DNA of 60,694 nt from Cyanobium sp. ATX 6A2. GTDB taxonomy: Bacteria > Cyanobacteriota > Cyanobacteriia > PCC-6307 > Cyanobiaceae. How positions within the stretch are numbered: the stretch's first letter is position 1; every line of letters begins with the position of its first letter. Where the stretch lies: the NCBI RefSeq assembly GCF_024346355.1, contig NZ_JAGQCU010000018.1, positions 1 to 60,694 on the forward strand. The letters are read 5' to 3'. A program made the translations under genes and the position numbers. The notes under the pieces are model-generated. The model did not search any database and had not been told where the DNA came from. It saw only the letters and a list, made by a program, of their open reading frames with translations. Shown in pieces: positions 46,482-55,075 of this stretch.

Positions 46482-48866
46482 ATGGCCAGCAGCGGCACCA
46501 GCGGCAGCATCAATTCCCCAACCCCTGGAACCCTCTCCGGGGCCTACTACTACGTGCCGCCGGCCCAGCCCGCCGAACCGGCTGGCGAGTCGTTCCGGCT
46601 GGAGAGGCTCTTGCGGGTGCTGCGCCGGCGGCGGGGCACGTTCGTGGCCGTGGCCCTGGCGGTGGCCCTGGCCGGCACCCTTCACACCATCTCCAGGCGA
46701 GTGCTCAGCCCGGTGTATCAGGGAGGCTTCACCCTGCTGATCTCCGACCCGGTGAATGAAGCCAGCGCCGGGGCGACCGCCCGCGAGGAGGGCGTGGGCA
46801 TCTCGTCGGTGGCGCGCAACCTGAGCCGGGTGGATGTGCCCACCCTGATCCGGGTGCTGGAGAGCCCCGCCGTGCTGGAGCCGGTGTACAGCCAGCTCAG
46901 CGAACGGCATCCTGATCGCCCCCTGCCCGCTGTGAAGGTGTCGCTGGTGGCCGCCGATCCCTCGCAGCGCAGTCCGATCCTGGCCGGAGGGGTGCTGGCG
47001 GTGACGGCCCGGGGCAACGACCCCGACCTGGTGCGCGACACCCTTCAGCTCACCGAGAAGGCCTACCTGACGTGGGCGCTGCAGCAGCGGCGCGAGAAGT
47101 TGCGCGACGGTGTGGAGTTCCTCGACGAGCAGGCCCCATTGCTGCGCGAGCGCAGCAGCGCACTGCAGGGGGAACTGGAACGCTTCCGCAGTGCCAACAA
47201 CCTGCTCGATCCCGGGGTCGACGCCCAGACGGTGCGCAGCGAAGTGGAGGGGCTGCGGGCCCAGCGGCTGGCCCAGCAGGCTGAACGCAACCGCCTGGCC
47301 CAGGTGCGCCAGCAGGTGGAGCAGGGCCGGTTGGTGACCCGCAGTTTCAGCAGCCAGCCCGGCAGTGACAGAACCGCTACCGAGGGCCAGAGCAGCGGCG
47401 TGCGCGTGGATGTGCCCGACCAGTCGCTGCTGGAGGAATACACCCGCCTGGAGCAGCAGATCGCCGAGGCCCAGGCCAAGTATGTGGCCGGCACGCCGAT
47501 GCTCGACACCCTGCTCGCCACCCGGGAACGGCTGCGCCCCGTGCTGCAGCGCAAGGAACTGGAGGCGGTGGATGCGGCCCTGCTGCAGCTCGACAGCGCG
47601 ATCAACGCCAGCGATCAGCAGATTGCGGCGCTGGAGGGGCGCTTCAGCGGCCAGCCGGCCCTGCTGCGCCAGTACGAAGACCTGCAGCAACAGCTGGAGA
47701 TCGCTCAGGGCAATCTGCTGAATTTTCAGAACACCCGGGATCAGTTCCAGCTGGAGATCGCCCAGAACAACGTGCCCTGGAAGGTGATCGCGCCGGCGGC
47801 GGTGGGCAGCGCGCCGGTGGAGCCCTCCCTGAACCGCGGTCTGCTGCAGGCGCTGCTACTGGGCCTGGCGGCGGGGGTGGGCGCAGCCCTGCTGCACGAC
47901 CGGCTCGACCACGTGTTCCACAGCCCGGGGGAGGTGCGGGAAGAGCTCAAGCAGCCGCTGTTGGGTCACATTCCCCACATCGGCTTCTTTGAAAACGTGC
48001 GCCAGCAGAGCCGTTTCCTGCTCAAGGAGCTGGACGATCAGCAGAGCGGCCTGGCCGGATTCCAGCGCTTCTACTACCAGGAGGCCTTCCGCAACCTCTA
48101 CACCAGCCTGCGCTTCCTGGGCAGCGACCGGCCGCTGAGGTCGGTGGCGCTCACCAGCTCGGTGCCCGATGAGGGCAAGAGCCTGGCGGTGGTGCTGTTG
48201 GCGAAAACGCTCAGCGAACTGGGCCAGCGGGTGCTGCTGGTAGACGCCGACATGCGCAAGCCGCAGGTGCACACCCGCCTCGGCCTCGACAACCTCGAGG
48301 GGCTGAGTCACCTGCTCAACACGGAACACAGCCACTGGGAGCAGCTGGTGCAGGCGGTGCCGGATCACCCGGGGTGGGAGGTGCTCACGGCGGGGCGACG
48401 TCCACCCGATGCACCGCGGCTGCTGAGCTCGGCCCGGATGGGGGAGCTGGTGAGGGAGATCGCCGCAAGCGGCCGTTACGACCTGGTGCTCTACGACACC
48501 CCACCGGCCCTGGGGCTGGCGGATGCGGCGCTGGTGGCTGAGCACCTCGACGGCATCGTGCTGCTGGTGAGCCTGAGCAAGGTGGATCGCCAGCTGCCCG
48601 CCGAAGCGATCCGGCGGATCGAGAGCTCCCGGGCGCCACTGCTCGGTGTGGTGAGCAATGCCCGCAGCCGCAACGAGGTGGAGGAGCGGCCCTACGGGGC
48701 GGGCGGCGATGGCTACCGCTACGGCTACGGCTACGGCGGCGCGGTGGAGGGCGGCAGCGGCGGGCTGGATCCGGCGGCGGCCTACGGCTACTACAGCGAG
48801 CGGCCGCCGGCCGCCGCCGGCAAGCCCAACCTGTGGCAGCGGCTCAACCGCTGGCTGGCCCGATGA
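46482..48866 (+). CDS. Wzc-like polysaccharide co-polymerase / BY-kinase (copy 1)
   Basis: A 794-residue inner-membrane tyrosine kinase that controls chain length and export. The Wzz domain has a first helix near residue 55, a periplasmic coiled coil (about 180-430) and a second helix LLQALLLGLAAGVGAALL near 455. The cytoplasmic kinase has Walker A TSSVPDEGKSLAVVLLAKTL (about 556), A' VLLVDADMRKPQ (583) and B DLVLYDTPPALGL (666). The tail has a Tyr cluster (YRYGYGYGG, then YGYYSE), the expected autophosphorylation sites. CATAAT at 46470-46475 is a possible -10. It overlaps the PEP-CTERM gene by 4 bases. Confidence 0.92.
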   Translation: MASSGTSGSINSPTPGTLSGAYYYVPPAQPAEPAGESFRLERLLRVLRRRRGTFVAVALAVALAGTLHTISRRVLSPVYQGGFTLLISDPVNEASAGATAREEGVGISSVARNLSRVDVPTLIRVLESPAVLEPVYSQLSERHPDRPLPAVKVSLVAADPSQRSPILAGGVLAVTARGNDPDLVRDTLQLTEKAYLTWALQQRREKLRDGVEFLDEQAPLLRERSSALQGELERFRSANNLLDPGVDAQTVRSEVEGLRAQRLAQQAERNRLAQVRQQVEQGRLVTRSFSSQPGSDRTATEGQSSGVRVDVPDQSLLEEYTRLEQQIAEAQAKYVAGTPMLDTLLATRERLRPVLQRKELEAVDAALLQLDSAINASDQQIAALEGRFSGQPALLRQYEDLQQQLEIAQGNLLNFQNTRDQFQLEIAQNNVPWKVIAPAAVGSAPVEPSLNRGLLQALLLGLAAGVGAALLHDRLDHVFHSPGEVREELKQPLLGHIPHIGFFENVRQQSRFLLKELDDQQSGLAGFQRFYYQEAFRNLYTSLRFLGSDRPLRSVALTSSVPDEGKSLAVVLLAKTLSELGQRVLLVDADMRKPQVHTRLGLDNLEGLSHLLNTEHSHWEQLVQAVPDHPGWEVLTAGRRPPDAPRLLSSARMGELVREIAASGRYDLVLYDTPPALGLADAALVAEHLDGIVLLVSLSKVDRQLPAEAIRRIESSRAPLLGVVSNARSRNEVEERPYGAGGDGYRYGYGYGGAVEGGSGGLDPAAAYGYYSERPPAAAGKPNLWQRLNRWLAR

Positions 48867-49522
48867 GCAGGGCAGTGCGAGGCCGCCACGCCGCCGCTGG
48901 CCTGGCTCTCACCGCACTTGCGCTGGCCGTTCTGGTGCTGCCGAGCGCAGCCCAGGCGGTGGTGATCGAATACTTCTTCAACAACGCCCGCTTTACAGAC
49001 AATTTTCAGTCCAGAAAAGACTGGACAGGGTTCATCAACGGCACGTTCAACTTTGATGGCACCACGGTAACCCAGCCCAATATCAGCATCAGCATCTTCA
49101 ACGAAACCAATCAGCTTGTCGCCTCAAACACAAGCTTTACGGAGATCAATTTCAGCACATTCACGTTCAACAACACAACCTACCAAACGCTCAACTTCTT
49201 TGTACCCACCGGGCAGGTGGCCCGTTTCTCGGTGGAACGTTCGCCCGACGGCTCCTCGGTCAGGCTCCTCGGCGCCGGCAACCTGAACACCGGCAGCAAC
49301 ACGGTGTTCGGCTACTGCCTGCAACCGAGTGGCTCGTTCTGCCAACCCCCCGGGCAACTGGTGGGCGCCGACAGCTTCGGCAGCGGCGCCTCAATCGTGC
49401 CGGTTCCCGGCCCGTTGTCGCTGCTGGGGCTGCTGCCGATGGGAGCCCTGGCCAGCGCCCGCCGGCGGCTGCGCCGGCGCTACCGCAACGAGACGGCGAA
49501 GGCATCGAGCGCGTTGAGCTGA
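48863..49522 (+). CDS. PEP-CTERM-like secreted protein
   Basis: A 219-residue protein with a signal peptide (AAGLALTALALAVLVLPSAAQA), a Thr/Asn/Phe-rich beta region of lower GC (SFTEINFSTFTFNNTTYQTL), and a C-terminal sorting tail: VPVPGPLSLLGLLPMGALAS then Arg-rich SARRRLRRRYR. VPGPLxLLG is the usual cyanobacterial form of PEP-CTERM. It is the probable substrate of the exosortase at 44677. The last 43 bases overlap the convergent phosphatase. Confidence 0.85.
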   Translation: MSRAVRGRHAAAGLALTALALAVLVLPSAAQAVVIEYFFNNARFTDNFQSRKDWTGFINGTFNFDGTTVTQPNISISIFNETNQLVASNTSFTEINFSTFTFNNTTYQTLNFFVPTGQVARFSVERSPDGSSVRLLGAGNLNTGSNTVFGYCLQPSGSFCQPPGQLVGADSFGSGASIVPVPGPLSLLGLLPMGALASARRRLRRRYRNETAKASSALS

Positions 49523-49971
49523 CCGGCCAGGGGACTGGTGCCGGGGTGCACCTGCATCAGATAGTCGAGGGCCTGGAGGCGATTGAGGCCCCGCTCGCGC
49601 ATCATCCAGGCCATGCACAGCAGCGGTGAGCGCTCCACGCCGGCCAGGCAATGGGCGTACACCACCAGACCCTGCCGGCGCAGGCTGGCCAGCTGGCCGA
49701 GGGCTTCTCCGAGCTCGCCAGGGCTGGGGTGGCGGCCGCTGCGGTGGTCGGGGAGTTCGCAACGCCGGCACGCAAAGCGTCGCTCCAGGTCGTGAGGCCA
49801 GGGCCACTCCTGCTGGGAGCAGAGGCTGAGCAGCGCTTGAACCCCCTCACCCCTGAGCTGCTCGAGATGGTGTGGGGCCGCAGGGGCCGGCCCCACGGCC
49901 AGCTCGTCGCGCAACACCCAGTCGATCCGGAAGGGGCCCCTGGCGGGCCCGGTGGCTTTGGGCGGAGCCAT
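49480..49971 (-). CDS. Dual-specificity phosphatase
   Basis: A 163-residue Cys-based phosphatase with the P-loop VVYAHCLAGVERSPLLCMAW (H-C-x5-R-S) and an upstream general acid Asp in CELPDHRSGRHPSP. It has no membrane segment. It lies 9 bases after the exporter gene in a kinase-rich locus, so it may reverse BY-kinase phosphorylation, the task of Wzb-type low-mass phosphatases elsewhere. Confidence 0.85.
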   Translation of the reverse strand: MAPPKATGPARGPFRIDWVLRDELAVGPAPAAPHHLEQLRGEGVQALLSLCSQQEWPWPHDLERRFACRRCELPDHRSGRHPSPGELGEALGQLASLRRQGLVVYAHCLAGVERSPLLCMAWMMRERGLNRLQALDYLMQVHPGTSPLAGQLNALDAFAVSLR

Positions 49972-49980
49972 TGGCGCGGA

Positions 49981-51111
49981 TCAGTCGCTGGCCAGGCGGT
50001 AGAGGGTGAGGATGCTGGCCAGGCTGGTGAGGGGGCTGCCCACCGCGTCGATGGCGTCGGCGAGCTTGGCGTAACTGCTGCGGAACACCACCACCGTGTC
50101 GCCGTCCTGCATGGGGGGGTTGAGCTGGCGGGAAGCGGGCGCGCCGAGGTTGAGGGGCACGGCCTGGCGGGTGAGGGTGCCGTTGCGGTTGATGCGCAGC
50201 AGCTCCACGCGGCCGTTGTTGGCGCGCCAGGTGCGGGTGCCGCCGGCGGCGAGCACCGCCTGCACCAGGGGGGTGTTGGGGCGCAGGGTGACGGGGCCCG
50301 GGCGCTCCACTTCGCCCACCACATTCACGCTGATCTGGGTGGGCGCGATGGTGGTGACGGCCAGCTCACTGAGCTCCACCACCGGCTCCTCGGCCCTGGG
50401 CAGCTGGATGATGTCGCCGTCGAAGAGGATCGGGTTCTGCACCAGATCGCCCTCCTGGATCAGGGCGAGCAGATCCACGCGGGTGCGGCGGTAGCGCACC
50501 TCCTCGCCGGGCAGGCGGCGGCGCAGCAGCACCTGGCGCAGGTCGGCTTCACTGGTGACCCCGCCCGCCTTCTGGATCGCGTCCACCAGGGTGGGTAGGC
50601 CGGTGATCGGCACGGCGGCCAGGGATTGGGAGGTTTCCGTGGTGGTGAGGGTGTAGGCGCCGGGCCGCTGCACCTGGCCCACCAGCGCCACCCGCAGGGG
50701 CCGGGGCCGCACCAGGGTGAGGTCGAGCTCGGGCCGCAGCAGCTCGCGGCCATAGAGCGACTGCAGCCAGAGCGAGGCCTGGGACAGGGTGAGGCCGGTG
50801 AGGCGCACGCTGCCCAGCAGCGGCACGGTGGCGGTGCCGTCGCTGATCACCTCCAGCGGGCCGGAGAGATCCTGGGCGGTGCTGAGGCTGAGAAAGCGCA
50901 GGGCCAGGCCGTCTCCCGGGCCGATGATGTAGGCGTCGTCCTGGGGCACCGGGGCGCGGGCCGGGGGCGACTCCACCAGCTGTCCCTGCTGGGTTGGGGC
51001 GAGCGGCTCAGCGCGAACAGCTGGAACCATCCCGGGAAGCGTGAGCGAGGAGCCCACCAAGGCGGCAAGACCAGTGCGAAGGACCCGGACCGACAAACGC
51101 TGCAGCATCAA
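49981..51111 (-). CDS. Polysaccharide export protein (Wza-like, SLBB)
   Basis: A 376-residue outer-membrane exporter. Signal peptide (GLAALVGSSLTLPGMVPAVRA), then a Poly_export domain YIIGPGDGLALRFLSLSTAQ and SDGTATVPLLGSVRLTGLTL, then two SLBB blocks (VALVGQVQRPGAYTLT and VNVVGEVERPGPVTLRPNTP) and ADAIDAVGSPLTSLASILTL at the end. It forms the outer gate for polymer made under control of the two kinases. No lipobox Cys is visible near the signal peptide. Confidence 0.92.
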   Translation of the reverse strand: MMLQRLSVRVLRTGLAALVGSSLTLPGMVPAVRAEPLAPTQQGQLVESPPARAPVPQDDAYIIGPGDGLALRFLSLSTAQDLSGPLEVISDGTATVPLLGSVRLTGLTLSQASLWLQSLYGRELLRPELDLTLVRPRPLRVALVGQVQRPGAYTLTTTETSQSLAAVPITGLPTLVDAIQKAGGVTSEADLRQVLLRRRLPGEEVRYRRTRVDLLALIQEGDLVQNPILFDGDIIQLPRAEEPVVELSELAVTTIAPTQISVNVVGEVERPGPVTLRPNTPLVQAVLAAGGTRTWRANNGRVELLRINRNGTLTRQAVPLNLGAPASRQLNPPMQDGDTVVVFRSSYAKLADAIDAVGSPLTSLASILTLYRLASD

Positions 51112-51143
51112 AGCGGAACGGAGCTCCCCAGATCGGCCAAAGA

Positions 51144-51440
51144 TTATCGGCCCAACCCGGGAGGGCCTCCCACCGGGGCCGCGGGGGCGAAGCGCACCGT
51201 GGGGGCGAGGTTCGAATTGGTGGTGGTGGTAACACCGCTGTTGCGGCCGGCGTTGCCGCGGGAAGGGTTGGGGCCCTTGCCGGGGTTGCCACCAAAGAAC
51301 GGAGGGGTCCCGGTGGGGGGGTTGCCACCAGCGGACGGCGACCGAGCCTGGGCCAGGGCCCCTTCAGGGGCGGCAACAGTCACCAGAAAGCCCGACAGCC
51401 CGGTGATCAGCGGCAGGGCCAGAAGGGTGGGGAGTTTCAT
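51144..51440 (-). CDS. Small secreted Gly/Pro/Asn-rich protein
   Basis: A 98-residue protein: signal peptide MKLPTLLALPLITGLSGFLV to GALAQ, then a disordered stretch AGGNPPTGTPPFFGGNPGKG and GNAGRNSGVTTTTNSNLAPT. No domain is recognised. It precedes the exporter by 33 bases on the same strand and may belong to the polymer matrix. Confidence 0.65.
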   Translation of the reverse strand: MKLPTLLALPLITGLSGFLVTVAAPEGALAQARSPSAGGNPPTGTPPFFGGNPGKGPNPSRGNAGRNSGVTTTTNSNLAPTVRFAPAAPVGGPPGLGR

Positions 51441-51531
51441 GGCGCTCAGGCTGGCGGGCATCCACCGGGCATCGAAATTTTGCTCATCAAAGATTAGCGG
51501 GTGTGAGCGCGGCCTGCACCGGCGGCGCAGC

Positions 51532-52572
51532 TCAGAACAATCCGCGGCGGAAGTTGTCACCCCAGCTCACGGTGAGCACACCCACGGTGCCGAAGGGGCT
51601 CTGGTCGAACACATCGGCGGCGAGCACGTTGATGGAGATCGGCAGCTCGCGGAAGGGGGTGTAGGAGAGGTTGATGTTGGTGCCGCGGCCGCTGATGCCG
51701 GCGGAGAGGCCCACATTCGGCGCCAGCTCCACGCCGATGGCACCGAAGGCGCTGGTGCTGCCGCCGCGGAAGTTGGCATCGAGGGCGGCGAAATCACGGC
51801 CGCCCACCCCCGCGCTCAGCTGCAGCACCTGGTTGAACTCGAAGTTGGGCTCGCGCAGGGGCAGGGCCACCGTGAGCACCCCGTAGCCAGTGGGATCGGG
51901 CTGGGGCTTCTCGTTGCCGTAGGTGTAGAAGTCGAACACACCGCCACCCACCAGCACCTGCAGGCGCGGCTCGTTGAGCAGCATGCGCGAAGCGAACAGG
52001 TTGAAGGCCCCGTTGGCGTTGAAGTTGTTGATGCTGCCCACACCCCAGTTGAGCTCCACGGCGATCAACTCCTGATCGTTGCCGAAGCCGATGCCGGCGC
52101 CCACCGAGCCATCGGGCTGGCTGTCGCGCTGTTTGCCGGGGGTGCCGGCACTGCCGGTGATGTAGAAGTCGCCCCAGTTGGCCACATAGGCGGCGGGCAG
52201 GCCGCCGCTGAGGTTGGGGGGTGAATAGGGCTCGGGCAGGCCCAGGAGCAGGGCCTGCACGTCCTCGGGGCTGAGGGGCTGGCTGGTGTCGGGCAGCTCG
52301 CCGCGGGCGATGGAGTCGCCGGAAGCGGCGGCATCGGGCTGTTCCGCCCACAGCGCCGGGGGATCGGGTTCGGCTTCCCACACCAGGGCCGACGCCACGG
52401 ACGGCGCCGGAGCATCGGCGTCAGCGGCCAGCGACTGGGGAGTGGGTTCCGGCTCCGCCTCCCACAGCAGCTGGGCAGCGGCGGCGCCGGGCCAGCAGCT
52501 GAGCAGAACGAGGAACGCTGAGCCAAGTGATCGGAACCCCAGTGATCGACGCTTAAAAACGGTCTTCGGCAC
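51532..52572 (-). CDS. Putative outer-membrane beta-barrel protein
   Basis: A 346-residue protein. GTG start at 52572 gives a signal peptide SLGSAFLVLLSCWPGAAAAQ. A linker follows with repeats LLWEAEPEPTPQSL and LVWEAEPDPPALW. The barrel region alternates polar and hydrophobic residues (LIAVELNWGVGSINNFNANG; GYGVLTVALPLREPNFEFNQ; VGLSAGISGRGTNINLSY) and ends in Phe (NFRRGLF), the usual barrel signature. The longer frame up to 52737 runs through the promoter gap of kinase 2. It heads the unit with the secreted protein, exporter and phosphatase. Confidence 0.78.
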   Translation of the reverse strand: MPKTVFKRRSLGFRSLGSAFLVLLSCWPGAAAAQLLWEAEPEPTPQSLAADADAPAPSVASALVWEAEPDPPALWAEQPDAAASGDSIARGELPDTSQPLSPEDVQALLLGLPEPYSPPNLSGGLPAAYVANWGDFYITGSAGTPGKQRDSQPDGSVGAGIGFGNDQELIAVELNWGVGSINNFNANGAFNLFASRMLLNEPRLQVLVGGGVFDFYTYGNEKPQPDPTGYGVLTVALPLREPNFEFNQVLQLSAGVGGRDFAALDANFRGGSTSAFGAIGVELAPNVGLSAGISGRGTNINLSYTPFRELPISINVLAADVFDQSPFGTVGVLTVSWGDNFRRGLF

Positions 52573-52687
52573 GGTCGAAACCCGCGGGCGCTGGGCCCTG
52601 CATGTCGTGCCGAGGATGCCAGAAGCCAACGCAGAACAGAACCCAACGCAAAAAGGCTGGGTAAAGTTCGCCCATCGCACGCCAGGG

Positions 52688-55075
52688 ATGCCAGTTTCAA
52701 GTCGCTCGGGCGATCCTCCAGCGGGGTCGATCAGCACGGCTCAGCCTCTGGTGATCAGCCCCGCAGGCGTTGTCGCCGGTGTGCCCCTTACCGCCTACCC
52801 CAGTGGACCGGAGAGTGAGCAGGGGGGGTTCAACGCCGCACTCCTCCTGCGCATCCTGCGTCGCCGCAAGCGCTGGTTTGCGATCACATTCCTGCTGCTC
52901 GCGGGCCTGCAGGTGGGGCGCACACTGCATCAGCGCATCACCTCCCCGGTGTTTTCCGGCGCGTTCACCCTGCTGATCACCGACCCGGTGAATGATCCAA
53001 CCAGGGGCCAGTCCGCCGAGGAGGGCGGAGCGATTGCTTCCTTGGCTCGCAACACGGCCACGGCTGATCTGCCCACCCTGATTCAGGTGCTGCAGAGTCG
53101 GGCGGTGCTGGAGCCTGTGTTCGATCAGCTCAGGGCCGAGGGAGCAGAGAACAGCGATCTTCCCAGGATCGGTGTGGGATTGGTGACACCCGATGCCGTG
53201 TCGCGCGAATTAGGCAGCCCCTGGGGGGTGCTGGAAGTGCGCGGCCGCGGCACCGATCGGCAGCTGCTGGAGCTGGGCCTGCAACGCACCGAGCAGGCCT
53301 ACCTGGCCTGGGCCACCAGCCAACGGCAGGAAAGGCTCAGTGATGGTCTGCGCTTTCTGGAAGAGCAGGAGCCGCGACTTCAGGCGAACAGCAACGCTCT
53401 GCAGAACGACCTGCAGCGCTTCCGGGAAACCAACACCCTGATTGCACCCACCGAAGAGGCACTGGCCCTACGTGCTCAGCTTGAGGAGCTCAACCAGCGG
53501 CTGCTGGCGCAGCAGGGAGAGCGCCAGCGACTGCTGGATCTGCAGGGCGACGTGGCAGCTGGTCGCCTTTCAGCACGGGACTTCCGCATCGGCGGCGGCG
53601 GCGGGCAGGCTGCCTTGGGTGTGGAGGGTGCCGGGGCTGGCGCCGGCGGCGGCGGCGAGCTGGCGGCCAACCTGCCCAACCAGGCGCTGTTGGATGAACT
53701 GGGACGGCTGGAGCAGGAGATCGCCGTGGCGGAGGCCAACTTCCAGCCCGGGGCCAAGGTGCTGAGATCCCTCACGGCCGCGCGCGACAAGCTGCTCCCC
53801 GAGCTGCGGGCCAAACAGATGGATGCTGTGGAAGCGGCCCTGCGCCAGAACACCAATGCCATCCGCACCACCGGAGCCCAGGTCTCGCGGCTGGAGCGGC
53901 AGTTTCAGCAACAGCCGGAACTGGTGCGGGAATTCGAAGCCCTGCAACAGCGGCTCCAGATCGCCGACGGAAATCTTGAGAGCTATCTGCGCACCCGCGA
54001 ACAGTTCCAACTGGAGATCGCCCAGCGCAGCACTCCCTGGAAGGTGATCTCCAGCACCCAGGTGTCAGACATCCCGGTGGAGCCTTCCCTGCGGCGTGGC
54101 TTGCTGCAGGGGTTGCTGCTGGGGCTCTTGGGCGGCACGGGAGTGGCCCTCGTGCGCGACCGGATGGACCATGTCTTCCACACCCCGCGAGAGGTGCGTG
54201 AAGACCTGCAGGCCCCCCTGCTGGGGCATATTCCATTCGTGGAATTCTTCGAGAATGTGCGGCGTGAAAACCGCTTTCTGCTCGATGATCTCGACCGGCA
54301 GACCGAGGGTGAGGGGGGCTACCAGCGCTTTTACTATCAGGAAGCTCTACGCAACCTCTACACCAGCCTGCGCTTTCTGAGCACGGAAAAACCCCTGCGT
54401 TCGGTGGGTGTCACCAGTTCGGTGCCCTCCGAGGGCAAGAGCCTGCTGAACGTGCTGCTGGCCAAGACCCTGAGCGAGCTTGGCCAGAGGGTGCTGCTGG
54501 TCGACGCTGATCTGAGAAAACCCCAGATCCATCACCGGCTCGGCCTCGATAATCTCCGCGGCCTGAGCAACCTGCTCACGGATGAGAATCTCGACTGGCG
54601 GGTCCTCGTGCAGACGCTGCCCAACTCCCCCTCCTGGCATGTGCTCACCGCCGGCCAGCTGCCACCGGATCCGCCCCGGCTCCTGGGATCAGAGCGCATG
54701 GGCCAGCTGGTTGAGACCCTGGCAGCCAGCGGGGACTTTGATCTGATTCTGTACGACACGCGACCAGCGCTCGGCCTCGCCGACGCGGCCCTTACGGCTC
54801 AGCACCTCGATGGCATCCTGCTGCTGGTGAGCCTCAACAGGGTTGACAGAGCACTGCCGCTGCAAGTGGTGGAGCGGATCCGTGAGGCCGGAGCACCGCT
54901 GCTTGGTGTGGTGACCAACTCCTGCCGGCGCAGCAGCGAGCGGGACAGCAGTCTCGGTTATGGCTATGGAAGCTACCGCTACGGCAGCTACCGGAGCTAC
55001 GCCTCCAGCGGAGCATCGGCAGAGGACGACTCTGCCTCGCCGCTGCAGCGACTCAGGCGCTGGTTCAGCCGCTGA
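52688..55075 (+). CDS. Wzc-like polysaccharide co-polymerase / BY-kinase (copy 2)
   Basis: A 795-residue paralogue of the kinase at 46482: same helices, coiled coil and kinase order. Walker A is TSSVPSEGKSLLNVLLAKTL (about 574), A' VLLVDADLRKPQ (600), and the B region is LILYDTRPALGLADAALTA, with Arg where copy 1 and most relatives have Pro. The tail is Tyr-rich (YGYGSYRYGSYRSYASS). A Gly-rich insert (IGGGGGQAALGVEGAGAGAG, about 300-320) is specific to this copy. The ATG at 52688 is chosen as nearest to the conserved start; earlier frames run over the divergent gene. It overlaps the convergent GT4 by 11 bases. Confidence 0.9.
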   Translation: MPVSSRSGDPPAGSISTAQPLVISPAGVVAGVPLTAYPSGPESEQGGFNAALLLRILRRRKRWFAITFLLLAGLQVGRTLHQRITSPVFSGAFTLLITDPVNDPTRGQSAEEGGAIASLARNTATADLPTLIQVLQSRAVLEPVFDQLRAEGAENSDLPRIGVGLVTPDAVSRELGSPWGVLEVRGRGTDRQLLELGLQRTEQAYLAWATSQRQERLSDGLRFLEEQEPRLQANSNALQNDLQRFRETNTLIAPTEEALALRAQLEELNQRLLAQQGERQRLLDLQGDVAAGRLSARDFRIGGGGGQAALGVEGAGAGAGGGGELAANLPNQALLDELGRLEQEIAVAEANFQPGAKVLRSLTAARDKLLPELRAKQMDAVEAALRQNTNAIRTTGAQVSRLERQFQQQPELVREFEALQQRLQIADGNLESYLRTREQFQLEIAQRSTPWKVISSTQVSDIPVEPSLRRGLLQGLLLGLLGGTGVALVRDRMDHVFHTPREVREDLQAPLLGHIPFVEFFENVRRENRFLLDDLDRQTEGEGGYQRFYYQEALRNLYTSLRFLSTEKPLRSVGVTSSVPSEGKSLLNVLLAKTLSELGQRVLLVDADLRKPQIHHRLGLDNLRGLSNLLTDENLDWRVLVQTLPNSPSWHVLTAGQLPPDPPRLLGSERMGQLVETLAASGDFDLILYDTRPALGLADAALTAQHLDGILLLVSLNRVDRALPLQVVERIREAGAPLLGVVTNSCRRSSERDSSLGYGYGSYRYGSYRSYASSGASAEDDSASPLQRLRRWFSR

